DNA of 64,000 bases from Pachyseris speciosa (Eukaryota > Cnidaria > Anthozoa > Scleractinia > Pachyseridae): assembly GCA_016490735.1 (NCBI GenBank), contig JAEMWC010001014.1, positions 37,501-101,500 on the forward strand, given 5' to 3'. Positions 47,553-58,800 of the stretch are shown piece by piece (the first letter of the stretch is position 1; every line of letters starts with the position of its first letter). The notes beneath the pieces were generated by a model. That model worked only from the letters and a program-made list of their open reading frames with translations, was not told the DNA's origin and searched no databases. The translations under genes and the position numbers were made by a program.

Positions 47553-47746
47553 CTACTGCTGTTGAACTTGATCCGTTCTTCTTGATACGGAAAAGCATCC
47601 GAAATCCTTTTCCTTCTGTAGACCCGTCAGAGTGGAATATTATCACTGCATACCCTCCAGCAACTTCAACAGTTTCCTTAGTCTTTGTACCACAGTACAC
47701 CCCTACTGACTGGCCCTTCTCATCAGTAATCTTCAAATAATCTTTC
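47553..47746 (-). CDS. CUB domain, second-half exon (copy B)
   Basis: Same length and splice phases as 18,004-18,197. It encodes KITDEKGQSVGVYCG, YAVIIFHSDGSTEGKGFRM and LFRIKKNGSSSTAVG. Several replacements relative to A (for example WYA to GST near the SD turn) keep the fold positions, so it remains a plausible coding exon. Confidence 0.82.
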
Positions 47747-47841
47747 CTGTGATGGAAACATTTGTGTGAAATACGTTAGAAGGGGCCGCACTACTTTAAG
47801 AAAACAAAACCAAGTTAATCAACAATGATTTAGAGAAACTA

Positions 47842-48740
47842 GCGATAAAAGAGTCCGACATTTCGGCGACATCTTGGCGCCATTGTCAAGGGAAACTTAA
47901 TCAAATATGCGATTTCAAGAGTAACTAAGAGTTCAGAGTCAATAATTCAGTTTGCATAAGTTAGACAAAGACCTTTGCGCGAGTTGAGTCTGATTGTACA
48001 TTTAAACACGGTCGTAATTGTCTAATGAGTAACATCTCATTAACGAGACAATCAAACTTGTTCTGGCATTTTTTCAACACATTAAAACAATTGTGAAGGT
48101 CATCTGGAATCCTGCCTGCGTGTCTGTTATCATAGAGTTTACGCACTGACGAGGTCTTGCTTCTATGTCCATCAACGCGTACGAACAGATGGCCACGGGT
48201 GTATCCGACATAACCAGCATAGCACTAGTCACACTTGAAGTTATACACAACGCAATGTTGGTCAATGAGCTAGGGCTTAGGTTTGCTTGTCGGGAACTCC
48301 TGGGCAATCTTGCGGCTCGTAAACACAATGCGTTGTGTATAACTTCAAGTGTGACCAGTGCGATGCTGGTTATGTCGGATACATCCGTGGCCATCTGTTT
48401 GAACGCGTTGATGGACATAGAAGCGAGACCTCGTCAGTGCGTAAACTCTATGACACGCAGGCAGGATTCCAGATGACCTTCGCAATTGTTTTAATGTGTA
48501 GAAAAAATGCCAGAACAAGTTTGATTGTCTCGTTAATGAGATGTTACTCATTAAACAATTACGACCGTGTTTAAATGTACAATCAGACTCAATTCGCGCA
48601 AAGGTCTTTGTCTAACTTATGCAAATTATTGACTCTGAACGCTCAGTTACTCTTGAAATCGCATATTTGATTTAGTTTCCCTTGACAATGGCGCCAAGAT
48701 GTGGCCGAAACGTCGGACTCTTTTTATCGCTAGTTTAAAA
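47842..48740. mobile_element. Head-to-head Penelope-like GIY-YIG palindrome (B)
   Basis: The left arm (minus) ends at AACTAGCGATAAAAGAGTCC and the right arm (plus) at GGACTCTTTTTATCGCTAGTT, so the ~0.9 kb unit is a near-perfect inverted repeat centred near 48,285. Plus-strand peptide YNFKCDQCDAGYVGYIRGHL and minus-strand NRHAGRIPDDLHNCFN are the N- and C-terminal parts of a GIY-YIG endonuclease. Frameshifts (for example after RKLYD at 48,455) make it inactive. A retains only part of the right arm. Confidence 0.85.
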
Positions 48741-49288
48741 CCAAGTTATACACTTTTTATATCCGAAGCAGGTATATTACATTCTTTACGTACAGCTCAA
48801 GATCAGGGGATGACGGGCGGGTCAGTGGATACTTGAGAGGTGTTGTGTAAGGCCATCAATCACTTGGTGTTAAAAGGATTTCTGACGGCTAAGTATATAT
48901 GACAGAAAACCTTTTTTTTCCAACAACTATTTTTCCCTGACTAATCTCTCGTTAGACCCTGCATTAGACCCTGCATTGGGATGAACCTTGGAAAGGAGTT
49001 CTATCCAAGAACACACAACCGATCGACAAACCAAACGCTATTGCAGCAAAAAAAGTATCAACTAAACAATTAAACAGCAACAATAAGACAACATTTCATC
49101 GGTAGGCTATGAACGGCTATTTATTCTCAATAGTAAACCTGCCGAACAGAATTTTATCATGTGACAATGAATATATGGAAATCATATTTTTGAACTGCGG
49201 GCGGATTAAAGAATGAAGATATGAATGATCATCGCAGTTATGAACACTACTTAAGCAGTAGTGAAAACAAAGACTAAAAAAACAACCA

Positions 49289-49360
49289 GGCTTCTACAGG
49301 AGTCAAACCCATGACCTCTGCGATACCGGTGCAGTGCTCTACCAACTGAGCTAACAAGCC
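49289..49360 (-). repeat. tRNA-Thr(GGT)-like sequence (B)
   Basis: The minus strand gives GGCTTGTTAGCTCAGTTGG as acceptor/D region and a CTGCACCGGTATCGCAG anticodon arm; the B-box has changed to GGGTTTGACTCC. It is better paired in the anticodon stem than copy A. It is probably a SINE head, not an active tRNA. Confidence 0.6.
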
Positions 49361-49876
49361 AACTGGGAGCTAAAGGATCCAATACGGAAGATGATGACTG
49401 GTATTTTCAAATCTGTGCGTGGTGTGTGTGGGTTTTTGTTGTTGTTGTTGTTATCTATTTTCCATTTTATTTATTATTTGCGTTGATTAAGTTTCAATCG
49501 TTGGGACTCACGTCACGTCTGTTCAGTAAACATAAGGTGTGTTTCTAGAATGTTCAGCCCTAGAATTTGTGCATTAGACACCCAGTCGTTCAAAGCACTT
49601 GTAAGCTCGAACGCAGGATTTAACAGGGTGAACATTAGATACTAGCGTAATTATCTATTCTTGTGGATTTTTATAATTAAATAATAAATTTGTGTCCCTC
49701 CTCAGTTTTGACTCAGGCATTCTGTTTTTATTCTTCGCATAAAAGCAGCTGTAAAGGACATTTTCATCGTGTGCGAGATGTATACTGTTTAATCGTGGAT
49801 AAAGGTTCATCGGCTTTCTAACAACCGGCCCCAGATGAATAACATCTGTAGAGCCTTTTTCATGTTAACTTCGTAG

Positions 49877-50340
49877 TTTTTTTTTTTAATTTTTATTGAG
49901 TCACAAATGAAGCAATTACAACTATTAATAATAATAGTATTAATAATAATGATAGTAATAATAGTAATTAAAAAATGAGAATAAAAGTAAATACTATGAA
50001 TAATTACAACAGTTAATTACAACACTAATACATACAGACAATAAATGAAAAACAAAAAATGCGATGCCGCTCAGTAAGTAAAAATTAAGAGAAAGTCTTC
50101 TTTACATTGACTTATCAAGTTATCTATTGCGTAAGTACATTGATTAACTTTTCCCACTTTTGGAAATGATTAACAAGTTTATTGTTCTCCCTGGCAATAT
50201 GGAGCTCGATATCATATACACGCCTTGTCCTGGCGATAAAACCTCTAAGCGTAGGTAGGCCTTTCTGACATCTCCTACAGTAGATGTAATATTCTCCCAA
50301 TAACAATACATGATTAATTAAAAGAAACTTATTTTTATAG
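49877..50340 (-). mobile_element. 5'-truncated LINE inserted in B only
   Basis: The minus-strand frame reads NKFLLINHVLLLGEYYIYC, then LRGFIARTRRVYDIE and FQKWEKLINVLTQ before a stop at 50,124, the extreme C-terminus of a non-LTR reverse transcriptase. It is followed by AT-rich 3' UTR and a poly-A tail (poly-T at 49,877-49,888 on plus). Copy A has the uninterrupted site near 19,855-19,862. It lies in the intron between the two CUB exons. Confidence 0.85.
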
Positions 50341-50360
50341 TTACCCTTAGTTATAATTAC

Positions 50361-50514
50361 CTGCATGAGGTGCGATTTTCCAAATCAAATTCAAAGTCAA
50401 TCATAAGTGACGTGCCCTCCGAGACTGGAACCCAGTACGTACAATGCTTATTGGGCTGATAATAAAATGGATAGCCAGGGCTTGAGAGCGAATTGTTCAC
50501 TACGACACCACATT
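50361..50514 (-). CDS. CUB domain, first-half exon (copy B)
   Basis: A 154-bp exon with the same borders as 19,882-20,035. It encodes ECGVVVNNSLSSPGYPFYY and onwards to LENRTSC. Only I to F after SSPGYP and T to S after EG differ from A, while silent changes are present. Upstream in B I find no signal-peptide exon equivalent to 22,162-22,315; the nearest same-strand exon is the Ig exon at 54,967-55,206. Confidence 0.88.
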
Positions 50515-50673
50515 CTATACAAGAAAAACATGTACATTACAGTTAATATCTGCAGTCGGTCTTTCCCTAGCAAGTAACATACAAAGACAACTAATAGAAG
50601 GGATAACCCGCGGGACCGGGATAGTCAGTCAGTTACTGAGAGTACTCAGAACAAACATCACAACTGTCCTCCA

Positions 50674-50816
50674 GGCCCCAGTTGTTCAAAGGGCGGATAA
50701 CTCGCTACCTCGCGGAGAAATTTATCGGTCGCAAGTTCAGTCGCAAAACAGTTTAGCCGCTGGATAGTGACTTATCCGCTGGGAAGAGTTACCGCTCTTT
50801 TGAACAACTGAGGCCT
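50674..50816. mobile_element. 143-bp MITE with GGCCYCAGTTGTTCAAA ends
   Basis: GGCCCCAGTTGTTCAAAGGG at the left and TTTTGAACAACTGAGGCC at the right are inverted copies; GGATAACTCGCT and its relatives lie inside. It is in B only. Confidence 0.85.
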
Positions 50817-50975
50817 CGTCTAGTCCTGGTGTATATTGGTTCGTTTTCCAAATCATGAACAACGTATAGGATAACTCATTCATTAGAGTACGATACAGCT
50901 GTTAAATGTCTGAAAAAAAAAGTATTTTACTGTGTTAATACAAAAATGTGTGAGCTTGTTAGCACTCGCCCAAGT

Positions 50976-50994
50976 CCCCCCCCCCCCCCCCCCC
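50976..50994. repeat. Poly-C tract
   Basis: About 18 consecutive C. Similar homopolymers occur at 53,405-53,417 (C), 52,601-52,613 (G) and 61,778-61,798 (C); lengths may be unreliable in assembly. Confidence 0.85.
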
Positions 50995-51503
50995 AACATA
51001 CACACACACCCGCCCCTGAAAGAACGCAAAGAACAGCAGCAACAATAAAAACAACAGAATAACATATTCGTGATACGGATTGGAAATAATTCATTTTCAT
51101 TTTCATTGTCATACTGCCGTGTGCTGTCTACCGTTATGTTCCTTTTTTTTTATTTTTTAGAGAAGTTCCGGAAGATCGGCTAAATGCGTGACTCGTTCAA
51201 AATATCCAGCAATTAGTCTACTATATTTTTCTAAAATGGTTTTGTTCGTGACTAAATCAACTAAAGAAATAAAGAAGTGTGAAAGATTTAGGCTATTCTA
51301 TTTTTTAATAGTTCTTCATTAACGTCAAAATAAAATCTGACAATCCTACAATACGTTAGTACAACAAAAAGACAGTCAGTTGTACAAAAAAAAAAAAGAC
51401 GCTAAAGGTCACACAACTCATAAAGATTGTATTCACACAATGCAACACGGGAATTACAAGACAGTTCATTTCCGATGCGGATGAAAAAAAGACGCTAATA
51501 TTA

Positions 51504-51832
51504 CTACAGTCACACCTCTCTTCTGACTGCTACCTTGGTGACAGAGGTAGGTGACAGTTGTAGAGAAGTGGCCGTTATAGGGAAGTCGGTGTGTAATAGG
51601 ACAACAGCTTTTTCTTGGGTGGGGGAGGGGGGATGGTTGGGAAGTACATCAGTTTGCACATTGTTCGCTTTTAACACTGCAAACAGTTTACTTTCCCTTT
51701 TTTCAAATGATACTGTACGGCCTGATGATATGCGGCACTTATCAGGTTACGTGGCCTTTTTTTACCGTACGCCAAAGAGCTGTTAAGAGGCTAGGGCAGC
51801 TGGGACACTCTATAGGGGTTCGACTGTAATTG
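51504..51832. mobile_element. MITE with TACAGTCGAACCTCTC-type ends
   Basis: TACAGTCACACCTCTC at the left and GGGGTTCGACTGTAATTG at the right are imperfect inverted copies about 330 bp apart. The unoccupied A sequence lacks it. A plus-strand frame (51,535-51,786) lies inside and is not recognised. Confidence 0.65.
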
Positions 51833-52802
51833 AACAACATAAGAGGCCGTTTGAAATATCAAACTCTCGCACAAGCCTGCTCACACGTAGAAGCATTACA
51901 CAAACCCGCGAAGTATTAAAAAACAAAAACTACTTCGCTTAATTGGAGTCAATAAGGTGTAGAGGGCATTCTTTGAAAGCTTCGTGACGAAAGATCGTCT
52001 CACTGAGTGAATTTCGTGAAATTGTCGGAATGTATCTTGTTTTGTTAACGATTCTCAGTACATATGCAAAACACTCGTACGTTCTTCGACTAGCTTCTAG
52101 AGTCTTTGATAGTAATTAATTTAAGCTACGACTTCTTAAAAATGTCAATAATGTAAAATTAGTAAAATTAAAAAGAAAAGTTAACTGAGATCTGTCAAAT
52201 CTTCTCTTATGCTGAGAAACGGCCAAAATTTTAACTGTCAGCTGAGAAATGACAAGAAATTTAACCGTTGGTTAAGATTCCAGTATCCCTCATCCAGACA
52301 CTCAGTATATAGAGTTAATTACTTTAAAATGAAAAGATTTAGCCTTGACTGGTTTGGAAAGAGACGCGGTCTACTGCTGGTTTACACGTACTTACTTACG
52401 AATAGTCCGAATAGTGCCTCTACAAAGCTAAAGGACCCCTAAAGGTAGGTGAGTCTTAGATCGATCCCTTTGGTTTGACTCTGGTTAGTGCAGTGGACCA
52501 TGACAGGTTTCTGTTTCGGTTCTTTACAATAAGAGAGCTGGAATATTGTCCTGATCTGATTACAAGAGTCAATTAACAATCCTTAAATGAAGGGAACGGG
52601 GGGGGGGGGGGGAAGAATAGGGAGGAGGGAGAAATCGGCTGCAAAAAGTAGGGAGGAGCCGGGAGATTAACCGCCTGTTCCTCTCCCCTCTTTTCGGATA
52701 GCTGCGTACTCTGAGGCGTTGTTTGAATTTCACAAGACACTCTTCAAATTTTGTTTTTTTTTTTCTAAGCAGTCTGATTGCTTCTCTTTTAATAGACCAT
52801 TA

Positions 52803-53930
52803 CTTTACGCCTGGTGAGTGGCACGAAGTGAAGTGTGGATATTTAATGATTTCAGTCGGCTTGAAGTGAACTCCAGTGTCCGGACTGGAATCGTTGTCAA
52901 ATCTTTGTCCTTTGAACACCATTGTATCGAGGAAAGTTATTTCGTTCTCTGATTTTTAATAAAAGGGTAAAATCTGTTAGCTTGTTCAATAAAACGATCC
53001 ACGTCTTTTCTATCGTTCTCTCAAAGAGAGATGATGCCGTCAACGTAACGTCTCCATTCGATCTCGTGGCTTGGTATGGCTTTGTTGTAATATTTTTGTT
53101 TCAATACCCATCATAAAAAATATTAGCAAATGAGACTGCCTTCTTTGTTCTCATAGTGGTTCAATGTGTTTGGAGGCAATTCTCCCCACTGGACCGGAAT
53201 TAGTTTTCTTTTAGTATTAAGCCAAGCAGTTCCCTTGGGAAGCGTGTTGGGATCGGTGGTAAGCGGTTATAATTGTTAATGTCTTGCATACGATATACCG
53301 TATTTATTCGATTAACCGCCCAACCTCGAATTAGCGCCCACCTTGAATAAGCGTCCATCCTGAAGGCAGAAAAAGTAAATAAGCGCCCAGTCTCGTTTAA
53401 GCGCCCCCCCCCCCCACCCCTCCCTCCTCAGACTCAAAAACAATGAAATGCACGAAAGTAGTGTTGATTATTATCTATTCACTGGCTTACAATCTCTAGA
53501 TTCATTGTCTACGAGGATTGAAATTGAATAAGTACTAGTTTTCTTCAGAGTATTTTACAGAAACTTTGCTTTGTTACATCTTCGCGTTTTGTTATTACTA
53601 CTTATTGTTTTGTTGCAAAATAAACATACATACACTCGCTGAAAATGGTGAAAATTTAATAAGCGCCCAGCCTCAAATAAGCGCCCACCTCGAATAAGCG
53701 TCCACTATCAAGGTCCAAAAATTAATAAGCGCCCAGGGCGGTTAATCGAATAAATACGGTATGTCCCTTCTGTATATTTGCGTATGAGCTACAAACGTCC
53801 ATTGATATTAAAATTTTATTTTGGCCTATCTTTATTTTCTCTCCATGAACTTGATAAAATAAGTTGCCTCCTTTATGAAGGATTGTTGTTTTATTGCGAT
53901 AGGCAAGAATAATTACCATCCACAAGAGAG
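52803..53930 (-). pseudogene. Penelope-like reverse transcriptase remnant, split by a MITE (B)
   Basis: The partner of 29,145-30,260. On the minus strand IGQNKILISMDVCSSYANI (near 53,840) and the downstream YIDD-type region (near 53,040) are recognisable across frameshifts. The GCGCCC-type MITE interrupts it at the same position as in A. Confidence 0.72.
53296..53761. mobile_element. GCGCCC-type MITE (B, better preserved)
   Basis: ACCGTATTTATTCGATTAAC and GTTAATCGAATAAATACGGT form ~24-bp inverted ends, flanked by TA on both sides. AATAAGCGCCCA-like units fill the interior, and a poly-C tract is present. TA flanks suggest a mariner-like target preference, by inference. Confidence 0.88.
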
Positions 53931-54966
53931 GATATTCACTCAGTGGGGCCGTCACAACCTGGGGCAAAAACCATATTGGAGTTCGTGTGGGTCTGTCTTT
54001 AACTTTCTTTCATAGCAAACCGGCATCCTGTCCATACGTAGTTTTTGGTTGTCGTTGTTCCAAATTATACGATTTCAATCTCTTTCGGATGCGAACATTC
54101 CTCGGAACTCCAACCGCCACCGCAAAATTTCGGAGTAGTATTAAGGAAGTCTTGGGTGGTGTCTCATGTCATAATCGCAGTTAAAAACGAATAACCGTCC
54201 TAAGCTTACCAGATGATAAATCGAATACTTTTTCCATGTTACCACCTCTTTTCAGCAAAGCGAGCCTGAGTACGACAATCATCCTATCAAAATCAATCAT
54301 TTTAACTGAGGATCGCGTGCGCGCTCAGGACCTTACAATACAAAATGAAATATCATATTGTTTAATTCTTTCACGAAAATGAATCTGGGTGGGCACAAAA
54401 TACACAAACCTGGAGGACCAAATACTGATAAGTTTTTAAATGCCATGCAATCTTTTTATTAAATTATTTTCAAGCGTGCAGCAGTTTTGGATCATATGTG
54501 TCCGTAAAATACTCCAGGAGTCTTGGTCGGTTCACTAGGCCATTTAATACCAAAACATTTGTCTCGAGGATCCAATCGCCGTACGTTTTACAGACAACCG
54601 CGTTCCCAGGGCTTAAAAGATTGTTTAGAATAATTAATTGTCAACCTAGAAATTTCTTTAATTGAAGAGGCTTAATAAATTGAGCCAGCTTTTGCAGCAT
54701 TTTAAACCAGTATTTCAACAAAACACGATAATTGAAAGTTAGACTTGCAATTGCTTATAAGCAGCTTTTAAGATGGAAAGAATGGAACACAAACAAGACC
54801 CTTAAAGTAGTTAATTACTTTTCATTGAATTATTTATTTTAAAAAAAGTACTTGAAAAAAGCGTCCGGGAAATCTAAAACTTAAATTAAAAATAGATAAA
54901 TAAATGAATAACAGACATGTTAAACAGTTGAAGGAAAAAACCAAAGTTAGACGCAATCTTTCTCAC

Positions 54967-55206
54967 CGTTAATGATCAGTTTAATTACTCTCTCGTCAGT
55001 TCCATCCTTGCTACTTGCCCGGCATTTGTAGATACCGTCCTCGCTTATTTGGATGCTTGCATTGTTTGTCCCATTTGCCACAACTGCTGAGTCTCTTATT
55101 ATGGTTATGTTTATCGGAGGAGTTCCAATGGCTGAACACCAAAGTTTGTATCCCACCGGGAACGCAATCAAAGAACCTGTCCACGGCAAAACTACTTTCG
55201 GGGAAA
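54967..55206 (-). CDS. Immunoglobulin-domain exon (copy B)
   Basis: Same 240-bp length and phase 1-1 borders as 31,356-31,595. Key residues are kept: LWCSAIG, EDGIYKCRAS and DERVIKLIING. Replacements relative to A cluster in one face (for example GKNYAGIPV to GTNNASIQI), leaving the fold intact. No premature stop. Confidence 0.85.
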
Positions 55207-56276
55207 CTAAAAAAAGATAAAACAATAAAAGATCTCATGATCAAAGCATTGAACAGTTAATTCACAAACACGTGCCTCATGGGTTAATGTTCAAAACACA
55301 AACAGCGGTGAGAAACAAGATAAAGAATACACTTTTAATAACATGCGTTGCTAATATATCGTGTTTATCGCTCCTCTTTGTGTTTACACAAATTTCTTGT
55401 TCATGAACATAATAATTACAAAAATAAAATGAAATAACAAATTTCTGCAAAAATACGACAGGGAAACCTTCCTAAATTACTTGAGCATGTTGCAACTCAC
55501 AAAGCAAATTATGATTAGGCAGACGTTAGAAAGGGGAAAGAAGTTTTGCATTCTATTCAGGGGTTCATAAAGGCGCCCGATTCCCCTCTTCCTCTCCTCT
55601 TTCCTCCACAGAGACTAACTACTGATGTGAAAACATAACAGGTTCTTCAGAATGACGATCTGTTATAAAAAAAAAAAACATAAATAAAGTCTACCATTAT
55701 ATCTACAGAGAGCTCATATAACAGTATAAGGCTTTTTAGATCCTTGACAAAACAGCTCATGATTGATGTTCTTGTTTTGCTTAAATATTTAACAATTCTT
55801 CTACGAGGGCGTGCTGAATATGAAGTGATAAATAACCAACAAAGCGCGTAGCGCCGAGTTGATTATAGCCATTTCATATCCAGCAAGCCCAAGTAGAATA
55901 ATTGTTTTATTCAAAACTCTACAACGCATAATTGAGAATCTTAACAAAAAAGCGAAACTAAGGGAACCCAAAGAAAGAGAAAACCGAAAAAAAAAAGGAT
56001 ATATTTGGCCATCACATGAAGAATCAAAATGGGTACAAAACCCTTTAGCTGTGTTCCAACGTTTCTGGGCAAAGTCGACTGAATTCCATGAAACTGTCCG
56101 AGGACAACGTGGAAGCTTCACTTTAGGGTCGTTTTGGGAAAAGTGCTGAGTTTATTTTCTCTGAATGGTTGTAAATGGCAGTGGTTTCGCAAAAAATATT
56201 CAATCATTACTCAAAGCGGGAGGAACGACTTTCACGTAGATGTACGAGCCGAAGGAACCGAATTTGTAATCCATCA

Positions 56277-56300
56277 AAAAAAAAAAAAAAAAAAAAAAAA
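56277..56300. repeat. Poly-A expansion in B
   Basis: About 24 A interrupt a block that in A reads CATCAAAACAACTGC. It marks slippage or a tiny retroposed tail, and breaks the frame that is open in A. Confidence 0.85.
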
Positions 56301-57139
56301 AGCCGCACCATGTGCGAATCTCATCAAAATGGCGAGGACACAGTTTTTATTTATTGTTATGGAATCGAACATTGTCCGTTGTCTCACTAAACCTGGTCAG
56401 AAACAAGATATAGGAGGGATAAGCAAGACAAATGTCCAGGTTATGCTTCAAGAAATGGCTTCTTAAAATTTGTGTGATGCGTGGCACAAAAACTGGTCAT
56501 ACGGCCGAACAGAATAACTAAAACAACAAGAAGGGCGATTTTTCTCATTTTTACAAGACATCGTACAGTATTTGTAAGGATCGAAAGTTTGAGGCTGATG
56601 ATTAAGTTTTAGTTTTTAAAAACTTTTAATGTCGATCGTCAGATAGATTTCTAAAATAGTGAATGCGGCTGGAACCTTTGCTGAAATAGTGGCTGTTCAC
56701 TTTGTTTTGAATAGACTGGCCCATGAGCATATCTACAGACTTGCGACGTCGACTCTTGTTGTTGAACCAATTTTTTTTGTCCATTTCTTTTAGTTAAGTT
56801 ATTTAACTCTTGCGATATTTCAGTACATGAAAGTGTTTTGTTATAAGCTGAACATCAACAGCTCGGAAAATTTTCTCAACGCTGCAACAAAATTTTTTAA
56901 ACACGATGCTAGCACTGGTCTTTGTCGCTTTAACATTCCCAGCAATGAATATCATTTTTTATTTCGGTTCCAGTTTCGGAATTTGTACTCGTTAATTCCA
57001 CTGTGAGACGATTTTTAATGGGCGCCGGTTAATGGCCGCCAGTTTTATTCAGCTTTCATTATTTACTGGTGGGCTCATTGACCATATAAGGTACAGCAAG
57101 TATACGAGGCTGGTAGCCTGTCTCCGATTAGCCAATGAA

Positions 57140-57170
<31 letters not shown>

Positions 57171-57187
57171 AATAACAATATAAATTG

Positions 57188-58062
57188 CCGTAAAAGCTCT
57201 AGTAAGCAGCCGGGGGGCTTATTTAATTTCAGGCCTCATTGACGGGGGTCTTATTAGAGAGGGTGGCTTCATAGAGAGAGGGGGCTTATTTGAAATCTTT
57301 AACACGCCGTATTCGTCTTATAATAGTTTTTGTACCAAACTCAATGTATTTGGGTGTATATTTGTTTAAGAAGAAAATCAAGGTCACGTGACTAGGACTT
57401 ATGGCGTCATCAAATAAAAGCAATACCTAAGCACTACTCAAAACTATGGTTGGAGCTAGGATTGCAGCATCATGGTTAAGATCTCGGGTAAGGGCTAAGT
57501 TCTGGGCCTAAGTTAGTGTGAGAGTTAGAGTTTGAGTGAGAATAAGTCACGCGATAGACACTCCCACACCACCGTGACACTATGGGCTGAACAGTTGCTG
57601 TCATCCAGCTATTATGAGCCTAAAATGGTTTTTCACCCAAGCCGATATTTCAAAATAACCACCCATCTCTGATTTGGTCCTCTGTTAAAATGTTGGGCGT
57701 TTTGGGGCTGAGTCGAGCTACCACCCCCCTCTAGCTCTTATTTCCTGTACTCAGATCTTCACAAACCTTTGCGAAAATACTGATAGCGATGAATTTTACA
57801 GACGAGTATGGTTTACGAGTCGAAATTAACAAGTGGCTGACAAAAAGTATCTTTGCCTAAAAATAAACCAACTGGGCTGCATGAAGTGGATTTCGTAAGA
57901 GGGAATAGGAGGGGCCCATTACAAAATCTCATGTCCCAAAAAGAGAGGGGGGGGGGGTTTAGAGAGGGAGGGGCTTATTACAATAAAACGACTTCCAAAC
58001 GGGGGGCTTATTAGAGAGGGGGGTTAATAGAGAGGGGAGGGGGCTTAATAGAGCTTTTACGG
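57188..58062. mobile_element. 875-bp MITE with CCGTAAAAGCTCT ends, B only
   Basis: CCGTAAAAGCTCTAGTAAGC and GCTTAATAGAGCTTTTACGG are inverted ends. GGGGGCTTATTAGAGAGG units recur near both ends. A lacks it near 34,850-34,870. No transposase is encoded. Confidence 0.88.
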
Positions 58063-58639
58063 TATGTTAGGAAAAAAGTAGAGTACGAGTAGTTCCTTTA
58101 TTTTGATTATGCACAATAAAACGATCGAGTTAAACACGCGAGCGCAGTCGAAAGTTGTTTCCAGTTAATTAGGATAAGCGCAGTGCGCGTTAGGAAATTT
58201 CGCACACGGTCGCTTGTTTCGCTTTCTTTATTAAATGATAAAAAAATAAGAGACTACTTGTACGTTTGGGCACAATCGGCACGCTCTAAAGTGTGTGTGT
58301 TTTTTTTATTTTCTTCTTGTGACTTTCAGAGATAAAAGTATCATCACTTTATAAATAATACTGGGATGCTTTCGTGGCCACTGGACCGGAACTGATTTTC
58401 CCGATGTTTGAGAAACTTGCCTTCTAGAGACCCGTTTGGCCATGTAGTATTTCTTGCAGAAACAGCAAAGATGGCCGGAGAATGTTGTTCTATCAGGTGG
58501 CATTGCAGTTGAAATGCAGCCATTCGTAAACATCCTAAACAACTTGGTAAGCTTCAAAGAAATCCCTTAGGCTAGATTCACCAGCTGTATATACCATACC
58601 GATCAGGAGCACTCCATGTACATTCTGTAGCCTGGGTGG

Positions 58640-58800
58640 TAGGCGTAAAAGGGGAGGGGGAGGGGGAGAGAAAAAGAGAGGGAAAATTGGGAGGAATGGG
58701 AAGGAAAGCGGAAAAGGAATGCGAGGGTTGCCCAATACACCCGATGTGAGTCGGATCGACTGAGGTGGTTGACGGCCCTTCTCTCAAGTCATTTCGCGAG
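58640..58800. repeat. Purine tract plus remnant ACCGGAAGTCA-family end (B)
   Basis: AAAAGGGGAGGGGGAGGGGG-type purines are followed by CCAATACACCCGATGTGAG, matching A 40,120-40,260. Confidence 0.65.
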
